Shown one piece after another: positions 51,660 through 61,639 of a DNA stretch of 64,000 nucleotides; position 1 is the stretch's first letter, and every line of letters starts with the position of its first letter. Where the stretch lies: assembly GCF_964355755.1 (NCBI RefSeq), contig NW_027306097.1, positions 1 through 64,000 of the forward strand. Direction: 5' to 3'. This DNA is from Antedon mediterranea (lineage: Eukaryota > Echinodermata > Crinoidea > Comatulida > Antedonidae). Below the pieces are notes generated by a model. That model was not told the origin of the DNA. It did no database searches and saw only the letters and a list, made by a program, of their open reading frames with translations. Both the position numbers and the translations under genes were made by a program.

Positions 51660-52970
51660 TCTAAAACGTCTCCAAATGTGATTTGAAGCTATTCTAAGCA
51701 CTTTGGTGTTTTTATGTTAACAAGTTTTTTCGAAAATCACAAAATGGTCTAAAACGTCTCCAAATGCGATTTGAAGCTATTCTAAACACTTTGGTATTTT
51801 TAGGTTAACAAGTTTTTTCGAAAATCACAAATTGGCCTAAAACGGTCTCCAAATGCGATTTGAAGCTATTCTGTACACTTTGATGTTTTTATGTTAACAA
51901 TTTTTTTCGAAAATCACAAAATGGTCTAAAACGTCTCCAAATGCGATTTGAAGCTATTCTAAGCACTTTGGTGTTTTGTGTGAAAAAGTTTTGTCGAAAT
52001 GCTCAAAATGGTCTAAAAAGTTTTTAAATACGATATTAAGCTATTTTGTGCTCTTTGATGTTTTTGTGTGAAAAGTGTTATCGAAATGCTCAAAATGGTC
52101 TAAAACGGATTATAATGTGATTTTAAGCACTTTGATGTTTTTGTGTAACCAAGTTTCATCGAAATGCATAAAATGGTCTAAAACGTCTCCAAATGCGATT
52201 TGAAACTATTCTAAGTACTTTGGTGTTTTTATGTTATCAAGTTTTTTCGAAAATCACAAAATGGTCTAAAACGTCTCCAAATACGATTTGAAGCTATTGT
52301 AAGCACTTTGGTGTTTTTATGTTAACAAGTTTTTTCAAAAATCACAAATTGGTCTAAAATGTCTCAAATGCGATTTGAAGCACTTTGGTGTTTTTATGTT
52401 AACAAGTTTTTTCGAAAATCACAAAATGGTCTAAAACGTCTCCAAATGCGATTTGAAGCTATTCTAAACACTTTGGTGTTTTGTGTGAAAAAGTTTTGTC
52501 TAAATGCTCAAAATGGTCTAAAACGTTTTTAAATACGATATTAAGCTATTTTGTGCTCTTTGATGTTTTTGTGTGAAAAGTGTTATCGAAATGCTCAAAA
52601 TGGTCTAAAACGGATTATAATGTGATTTTAAGCACATTGATGTTTTTGTGTAACCAAGTTTCATCGAAATGCATAAAATGGTCTAAAACGTCTCCAAATG
52701 CGATTTGAAGCTATTCTAAGTACTTTGGTGTTTTTATGTTAACAAGTTTTTTCGAAAATCACAAAATGGTCTAAAACGTCTCCAAATACGATTTGAAGCT
52801 ATTGTAAGCACTTTGGTGTTTTTATGTTAACAAGTTTTTTCAAAAATCACAAATTGGTCTAAAATGTCTCCAAATGCGATTTGAAGCACTTTGGTGTTTT
52901 TATGTTAACAAGTTTTTTCGAAAATCACAAAATGGTCTAAAACGTCTCCAAATGCGATTTGAAGCTATTC
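51660..52970 (+). repeat. Second copy of the 505-bp duplicated region (offset ~2269)
   Basis: GCATAAAATGG is at 52166 and 52671, again 505 bp apart, and the first matches 49897 at an offset of 2269. It is preceded by the TTTTTAGGTTAAC monomer (51802) and the CTGTACACTTTGATG monomer. The region therefore duplicated as a nested whole: a 505-bp duplication inside a larger one. Confidence 0.81.
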
Positions 52971-53007
52971 TAAGCACTTTGGTGTTTTTATGTTAACAGG
53001 TTTTTTC

Positions 53008-56000
53008 GACGAACACAAAATGTTCTAAAACGTCTCCAAATGCGATTTGAAGCTATTCTAAGCACTTTGGTGTTTTTATGTTAACAGTTTTTTTCGAAAA
53101 ACACAAAATGTTCTAAAACGTCTCCAAATGCGATTTGAAGCTATTCTAAGCACTTTGGTGTTTTGTGTGAAAAAGTTTTGTCTAAATGCTCAAAATGGTC
53201 TAAAACGTTTTTAAATACGATATTAAGCTATTTTGTGCTCTTTGATGTTTTTGTGTGAAAAGTGTTATCGAAATGCTCAAAATGGTCTAAAACGGTTTAT
53301 AATGTGATTTTAAGCACTTTGATGTTTTTGTGTAATCAAGTTTCATCGAAATGCACAAATTGGTCTAAAACGTCTCCAAATGCGATTTGAAGCTATTCTA
53401 AGCACTTTGGTGTTTTGTGTGAAAAAGTTTTGTCGAAATGCTCAAAATGGTCTAAAACGTTTTTAAATACGATATTAAGCTATTTTGTGCTCTTTGATGT
53501 TTTTGTGTGAAAAGTGTTATCGAAATGCTCAAAATGGTCTAAAACGGTTTATAATGTGATTTTAAGCACTTTGATGTTTTTGTGTAACCAAGTTTTTTCG
53601 AAAATCTCAAAATGGTCTAAAACGTCTCCAAATACGATTTGAAGCTATTCTAAGCACTTTGGTGTTTTTATGTTAACAAGTTTTTTCGAAAATCACAAAA
53701 TGGTCTAAAACGTCTCCAAATGCGATTTTAAGCTATTCTAAGCACTTTGGTGTTTTTATGTTAACAAGTTTTTTCAAAATCACAAAATGGTCTAAAACGT
53801 CTCCAAATGCGATTTGAAGCTATTCTAAACCCTTTGGTGTTTTTATGTTGATAAGTTTTTTCGAAAATCACAAATTGGTCTAAAACGTCTCCAAATGCGA
53901 TTTGAAGCTATTCTAAACACTTTGGTGTTTTTATGTTAACAATTTTTTTCGAAAATCACAAAATGGTCTAAAACGTTTCCAAATGCGATTTGAAGCTATT
54001 CTAAGCACTTTCGTGTTTTTATGTTAACAAGTTTTTTCGAAAATCACAAAATGGTCTAAAACGTTTCCAAATTCGATTTGAAGCTATTCTAAGCACTTTC
54101 GTGTTTTTATGTTAACAAGTTTTTTCGAAAATCACAAAATGGTCTGAAACGTCTCCAAATGTGATTTGAAGCTATTCTAACACTTTGGTGTTTTTATGTT
54201 AACAAGTTTTTTCAAAAATCACAAAATGGTCTAAAACGTCTCCAAATGCGATTTGAAGCTATTCTAAGCACTTCTGTGTTTTGTGTGAAAAAGTTTTATC
54301 TAAATGCTCAAAATGGTCTAAAACATTTTTAAATACGATATTAAGCTATTTTGTGCTCTTTGATGTTTTTGTGTGAAAATTGTTATCGAAATGCTCAAAA
54401 TGGTCTAAAACGGTTTATAATGTGATTCTAAGCACTTTGGTGTTTTTATGTTAACAATTTTTTTCGAAAATCACAAAATGGTCTAAAACGTTTCCAAATG
54501 CGATTTGAAGCTATTCTAAGCACTTTCGTGTTTTTATGTTAACAAGTTTTTTCGAAAATCACAAAATGGTCTAAAACGTCTCCAAATGTGATTTGAAGCT
54601 ATTCTAAGCACTTTGGTGTTTTTATGTTAAAAAGTTTTTTCGAAAATCACAAAATGGTCTAAAACGTCTCCAAATGCGATTTGAAGCCCTTTGGTATTTT
54701 GTGTGAAAAAGTTTTGTCGAAATGCTCAAAATGGTCTAAAACGATTTATAATGTCATTTTAAGCACTTTGATGTTTTTGTGTAACCAAGTTTCATCGAAA
54801 TGCACAAAATGGTCTAAAACGTCTCCAAATGCGATTTGAAGCTATTCTAAGCACTTTGGTGTTTTGTGTGAAAAAGTTTTGTCTAAATGCTCAAAAAATG
54901 GTCTAAAACGTTTTTAAATACGATATTAAGCTATTTTGTGCTCTTTGATGTTTTTGTGTGAAAAGTGTTATCGAAATGCTCAAAATGGTCTAAAACGGTT
55001 TATAATGTGATTTTAAGAACGTTGATGTTTTTGTGTAATCAAGTTTCATCGAAATGCACAAATTGGTCTAAAACGTCTCCAAATGCGATTTGAAGCTATT
55101 CTAAGCACTTTGGTGTTTTGTGTGAAAAAGTTTTGTCGAAATGCTCAAAATGGTCTAAAACGTTTTTAAATACGATATTAAGCTATTTTGTGCTCTTTGA
55201 TGTTTTTGTGTGAAAAGTGTTATCGAAATGTTCAAAATGGTCTAAAACGGTTTATAATGTGATTTTAAGCACTTTGATGTTTTTGTGTAACCAAGTTTTT
55301 TCGAAAATCTCAAAATGGTCTAAAACGTCTCCAAATACGATTTGAAGCTATTCTAAGCACTTTGGTGTTTTTATGTTAACAAGTTCTTTCGAAAATCACA
55401 AAATGGTCTAAAACGTCTCCAAATGCGATTTGAAGCTATTCTAAGCACTTTGGTGTTTTTATGTTAACAAGTTTTTTCAAAATCACAAAATGGTCTAAAC
55501 CGTCTCCAAATGCGATTTGAAGCTATTCTAAGCACTTTGGTGTTTTGTGTGAAAAAGTTTTATCTAAATGCTCAAAATGGTCTAAAACATTTTTAAATAC
55601 GATATTAAGCTATTTTGTGCTCTTTGATGTTTTTGTGTGAAAATTGTTATCGAAATGCTCAAAATGGTCTAAAACGGTTTATATTGTGATTCTAAGCACT
55701 TTGGTGTTTTTATGTTAACAATCTTTTTCGAAAATCACAAAATGGTCTAAAACGTTTCCAAATGCGATTTGAAGCTATTCTAACCACTTTCGTGTTTTTA
55801 TGTTAACAAGTTTTTTCGAAAATCACAAAATGGTCTAAAACGTCTCCAAATGTGATTTGAAGCTATTCTAAGCACTTTGGTGTTTTTATGTTAACAAGTT
55901 TTTTCAAAAATCACAAAATGGTCTAAAACGTCTCCAAATGCGATTTGAAGCTATTCTAAGCACTTTGGTGTTTTTATGTTAACAGGTTTTTTCGAAGAAC

Positions 56001-56169
56001 ACAAAATGTTCTAAAACGTCTCCAAATGCGATTTGAAACTATTCTAAGCACTTTGGTGTTTTTATGTTAACAGTTTTTTTCGAAAAACACAAAATGTTCT
56101 AAAACGTCTCCAAATGCGATTTGAAGCTATTCTAAGCACTTTGGTGTTTTTATGTTAACAGGTTTTTTC
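53008..56169 (+). repeat. 3.16-kb unit, copy 1
   Basis: It starts in the GACGAAC/AAAATGTTC A monomer. Its internal markers GGTCTGAAACG (~54142), GAAGCCC (54683) and AAGAACGTTG (~55016) recur 3162-3163 bp later. The end holds an extra pair of GTTC A monomers (GAAGAAC and GAAAAAC, 55.99 and 56.08 kb). Confidence 0.89.
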
Positions 56170-56300
56170 GACGAACACAAAATGTTCTAAAACGTCTCCA
56201 AATGCGATTTGAAGCTATTCTAAGCACTTTGGTGTTTTTATGTTAACAGTTTTTTTCGAAAAACACAAAATGTTCTAAAACGTCTCCAAATGCGATTTGA
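55985..56300 (+). repeat. Local dimer duplication of GTTC-type A monomers
   Basis: Four successive A monomers read AAAATGTTC in place of AAAATGGTC, alternating between AGGTTTTTTCG and AGTTTTTTTCG forms (GAAGAAC, GAAAAAC, GACGAAC, GAAAAAC). Elsewhere the pair normally occurs once, for example at 35.87-35.97 and 59.15-59.26 kb. A two-monomer duplication at the seam of the 3.16-kb units explains the four. Confidence 0.82.
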
Positions 56301-59300
56301 AGCTATTCTAAGCACTTTGGTGTTTTGTGTGAAAAAGTTTTGTCTAAATGCTCAAAATGGTCTAAAACGTTTTTAAATACGATATTAAGCTATTTTGTGC
56401 TCTTTGATGTTTTTGTGTGAAAAGTGTTATCGAAATGCTCAAAATGGTCTAAAACGGTTTATAATGTGATTTTAAGCACTTTGATGTTTTTGTGTAATCA
56501 AGTTTCATCGAAATGCACAAATTGGTCTAAAACGTCTCCAAATGCGATTTGAAGCTATTCTAAGCACTTTGGTGTTTTGTGTGAAAAAGTTTTGTCGAAA
56601 TGCTCAAAATGGTCTAAAACGTTTTTAAATACGATATTAAGCTATTTTGTGCTCTTTGATGTTTTTGTGTGAAAAGTGTTATCGAAATGCTCAAAATGGT
56701 CTAAAACGGTTTATAATGTGATTTTAAGCACTTTGATGTTTTTGTGTAACCAAGTTTTTTCGAAAATCTCAAAATGGTCTAAAACGTCCTCCAAATACGA
56801 TTTGAAGCTATTCTAAGCACTTTGGTGTTTTTATGTTAACAAGTTTTTTCGAAAATCACAAAATGGTCTAAAACGTCTCCAAATGCGATTTGAAGCTATT
56901 CTAAGCACTTTGGTGTTTTTATGTTAACAAGTTTTTTCAAAATCACAAAATGGTCTAAAACGTCTCCAAATGCGATTTGAAGCTATTCTAAACCCTTTGG
57001 TGTTTTTATGTTGATAAGTTTTTTCGAAAATCACAAATTGGTCTAAAACGTCTCCAAATGCGATTTGAAGCTATTCTAAACACTTTGGTGTTTTTATGTT
57101 AACAATTTTTTTCGAAAATCACAAAATGGTCTAAAACGTTTCCAAATGCGATTTGAAGCTATTCTAAGCACTTTCGTGTTTTTATGTTAACAAGTTTTTT
57201 CGAAAATCACAAAATGGTCTAAAACGTTTCCAAATTCGATTTGAAGCTATTCTAAGCACTTTCGTGTTTTTATGTTAACAAGTTTTTTCGAAAATCACAA
57301 AATGGTCTGAAACGTCTCCAAATGTGATTTGAAGCTATTCTAACACTTTGGTGTTTTTATGTTAACAAGTTTTTTCAAAAATCACAAAATGGTCTAAAAC
57401 GTCTCCAAATGCGATTTGAAGCTATTCTAAGCACTTTGGTGTTTTGTGTGAAAAAGTTTTATCTAAATGCTCAAAATGGTCTAAAACATTTTTAAATACG
57501 ATATTAAGCTATTTTGTGCTCTTTGATGTTTTTGTGTGAAAATTGTTATCGAATTTCTCAAAATGGTCTAAAACGGTTTATAATGTGATTCTAAGCACTT
57601 TGGTGTTTTTATGTTAACAATTTTTTTCGAAAATCACAAAATGGTCTAAAACGTCTCCAAATGCGATTTGAAGCTATTCTAAACACTTTGGTGTTTTTAT
57701 GTTAACAATTTTTTTCGAAAATCACAAAATGGTCTAAAACGTTTCCAAATGCGATTTGAAGCTATTCTAAGCACTTTGGTGTTTTTATGTTAAAAAGTTT
57801 TTTCGAAAATCACAAAATGGTCTAAAACGTCTCCAAATGCGATTTGAAGCCCTTTGGTATTTTGTGTGAAAAAGTTTTGTCGAAATGCTCAAAATGGTCT
57901 AAAACGATTTATAATGTCATTTTAAGCACTTTGATGTTTTTGTGTAACCAAGTTTCATCGAAATGCACAAAATGGTCTAAAACGTCTCCAAATGCGATTT
58001 GAAGCTATTCTAAGCACTTTGGTGTTTTGTGTGAAAAAGTTTTGTCTAAATGCTCAAAAAATGGTCTAAAACGTTTTTAAATACGATATTAAGCTATTTT
58101 GTGCTCTTTGATGTTTTTGTGTGAAAAGTGTTATCGAAATGCTCAAAATGGTCTAAAACGGTTTATAATGTGATTTTAAGAACGTTGATGTTTTTGTGTA
58201 ATCAAGTTTCATCGAAATGCACAAATTGGTCTAAAACGTCTCCAAATGCGATTTGAAGCTATTCTAAGCACTTTGGTGTTTTGTGTGAAAAAGTTTTGTC
58301 GAAATGCTCAAAATGGTCTAAAACGTTTTTAAATACGATATTAAGCTATTTTGTGCTCTTTGATGTTTTTGTGTGAAAAGTGTTATCGAAATGTTCAAAA
58401 TGGTCTAAAACGGTTTATAATGTGATTTTAAGCACTTTGATGTTTTTGTGTAACCAAGTTTTTTCGAAAATCTCAAAATGGTCTAAAACGTCTCCAAATA
58501 CGATTTGAAGCTATTCTAAGCACTTTGGTGTTTTTATGTTAACAAGTTCTTTCGAAAATCACAAAATGGTCTAAAACGTCTCCAAATGCGATTTGAAGCT
58601 ATTCTAAGCACTTTGGTGTTTTTATGTTAACAAGTTTTTTCAAAATCACAAAATGGTCTAAACCGTCTCCAAATGCGATTTGAAGCTATTCTAAGCACTT
58701 TGGTGTTTTGTGTGAAAAAGTTTTATCTAAATGCTCAAAATGGTCTAAAACATTTTTAAATACGATATTAAGCTATTTTGTGCTCTTTGATGTTTTTGTG
58801 TGAAAATTGTTATCGAAATGCTCAAAATGGTCTAAAACGGTTTATATTGTGATTCTAAGCACTTTGGTGTTTTTATGTTAACAATCTTTTTCGAAAATCA
58901 CAAAATGGTCTAAAACGTTTCCAAATGCGATTTGAAGCTATTCTAACCACTTTCGTGTTTTTATGTTAACAAGTTTTTTCGAAAATCACAAAATGGTCTA
59001 AAACGTCTCCAAATGTGATTTGAAGCTATTCTAAGCACTTTGGTGTTTTTATGTTAACAAGTTTTTTCAAAAATCACAAAATGGTCTAAAACGTCTCCAA
59101 ATGCGATTTGAAGCTATTCTAAGCACTTTGGTGTTTTTATGTTAACAGGTTTTTTCGAAGAACACAAAATGTTCTAAAACGTCTCCAAATGCGATTTGAA
59201 GCTATTCTAAGCACTTTGGTGTTTTTATGTTAACAGTTTTTTTCGAAAAACACAAAATGTTCTAAAACGTCTCCAAATGCGATTTGAAGCTATTCTAAGC

Positions 59301-59331
59301 ACTTTGGTGTTTTGTGTGAAAAAGTTTTGTC
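56170..59331 (+). repeat. 3.16-kb unit, copy 2
   Basis: It shares AAGAACGTTG (~58180) only with copy 1, so these two are each other's closest relatives. A stretch at 57.55-57.77 kb differs (GAATTTCTC, and an AACAC A monomer in place of the TTTCC and AAATGTG pair), as if overwritten from another part of the array. Confidence 0.87.
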
Positions 59332-61639
59332 TAAATGCTCAAAATGGTCTAAAACGTTTTTAAATACGATATTAAGCTATTTTGTGCTCTTTGATGTTTT
59401 TGTGTGAAAAGTGTTATCGAAATGCTCAAAATGGTCTAAAACGGTTTATAATGTGATTTTAAGCACTTTGATGTTTTTGTGTAACCAAGTTTTTTCGAAA
59501 ATCTCAAAATGGTCTAAAACGTCTCCAAATACGATTTGAAGCTATTCTAAGCACTTTGGTGTTTTTATGTTAACAAGTTTTTTCGAAAATCACAAAATGG
59601 TCTAAAACGTCTCCAAATGCGATTTGAAGCTTTTCTAAGCACTTTGGTGTTTTTATGTTAACAAGTTTTTTCAAAATCACAAAATGGTCTAAAACGTCTC
59701 CAAATGAAGCTATTCTAAACCCTTTGGTGTTTTTATGTTGATAAGTTTTTTCGAAAATCACAAATTGGTCTAAAACGTCTCCAAATGCGATTTGAAGCTA
59801 TTCTAAGCACTTTGGTGTTTTTATGTTAACAAGTTTTTTCGAAAATCACAAAATGGTCTAAAACGTCTCCAAATGCGATTTGAAGATATTCTAAACCCTT
59901 TGGTGTTTTTATGTTGATAAGTTTTTTAGAAAATCACAAATTGGTCTAAAATGTCTCCAAATGCGATTTGAAGCTATTCTAAGCACTTTGGTGTTTTTAT
60001 GTTAACAAGTTTTTTCGAAAATCACAAAATGGTCTAAAACGTCTCCAAATGCGATTTGAAGCTATTCTAAACACTTTGGTATTTTTAGGTTAACAAGTTT
60101 TTTCGAAAATCACAAATTGGCCTAAAACGGTCTCCAAATGCGATTTGAAGCTATTCTGTACACTTTGATGTTTTTATGTTAACAATTTTTTTCGAAAATC
60201 ACAAAATGGTCTAAAACGTCTCCAAATGCGATTTGAAGCTATTCTAAGCACTTTGGTGTTTTGTGTGAAAAAGTTTTGTCGAAATGCTCAAAATGGTCTA
60301 AAAAGTTTTTAAATACGATATTAAGCTATTTTGTGCTCTTTGATGTTTTTGTGTGAAAAGTGTTATCGAAATGCTCAAAATGGTCTAAAACGGATTATAA
60401 TGTGATTTTAAGCACATTGATGTTTTTGTGTAACCAAGTTTCATCGAAATGCATAAAATGGTCTAAAACGTCTCCAAATGCGATTTGAAGCTATTCTAAG
60501 TACTTTGGTGTTTTTATGTTAACAAGTTTTTTCGAAAATCACAAAATGGTCTAAAACGTCTCCAAATACGATTTGAAGCTATTGTAAGCACTTTGGTGTT
60601 TTTATGTTAACAAGTTTTTTCAAAAATCACAAATTGGTCTAAAATGTCTCAAATGCGATTTGAAGCACTTTGGTGTTTTTATGTTAACAAGTTTTTTCGA
60701 AAATCACAAAATGGTCTAAAACGTCTCCAAATGCGATTTGAAGCTATTCTAAACACTTTGGTGTTTTGTGTGAAAAAGTTTTGTCTAAATGCTCAAAATG
60801 GTCTAAAACGTTTTTAAATACGATATTAAGCTATTTTGTGCTCTTTGATGTTTTTGTGTGAAAAGTGTTATCGAAATGCTCAAAATGGTCTAAAACGGAT
60901 TATAATGTGATTTTAAGCACTTTGATGTTTTTGTGTAACCAAGTTTTTTCGAAAATCTCAAAATGGTCTAAAACGTCTCCAAATACGATTTGAAGCTATT
61001 CTAAGCACTTTGGTGTTTTTATGTTAACAAGTTTTTTCGAAAATCACAAAATGGTCTAAAACGTCTCCAAATGCGATTTGAAGCTATTCTAAGCACTTTG
61101 GTGTTTTTATGTTAACAAGTTTTTTCAAAATCACAAAATGGTCTAAACCGTCTCCAAATGCGATTTGAAGCTATTCTAAGCACTTTGGTGTTTTGTGTGA
61201 AAAATTTTATCTAAATGCTCAAAATGGTCTAAAACATTTTTAAATACGATATTAAGCTATTTTGTGCTCTTTGATGTTTTTGTGTGAAAATTGTTATCGA
61301 AATGCTCAAAATGGTCTAAAACGGTTTATATTGTGATTCTAAGCACTTTGGTGTTTTTATGTTAACAATCTTTTTCGAAAATCACAAAATGGTCTAAAAC
61401 GTTTCCAAATGCGATTTGAAGCTATTCTAAGCACTTTCGTGTTTTTATGTTAACAAGTTTTTTCGAAAATCACAAAATGGTCTAAAACGTCTCCAAATGT
61501 GATTTGAAGCTATTCTAAGCACTTTGGTGTTTTTATGTTAACAAGTTTTTTCAAAAATCACAAAATGGTCTAAAACGTCTCCAAATGCGATTTGAAGCTA
61601 TTCTAAGCACTTTGGTGTTTTTATGTTAACAGGTTTTTT
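59332..61639 (+). repeat. ~2.3-kb mosaic insertion between 3.16-kb units
   Basis: The next unit starts 5470 bp rather than 3162 bp after the last, leaving about 2308 bp extra. Within it, roughly 59990-60920 matches 51705-52635 at an offset of 8285 (AGGTTAAC 51802 and 60087; GCATAAAATGG 52166 and 60451). About 60.93-61.6 kb matches the 9.85-10.5 kb type: A runs, the CTAAACCGTC B, C-prime, D, A. The monomer near 59705 lacks GCGATTTG. Confidence 0.82.

Noticed and set aside
59570-59761. Open frame of 63 codons on the minus strand
   Set aside because: It is satellite translation, with the frame opened by the monomer near 59705 that lacks GCGATTTG.
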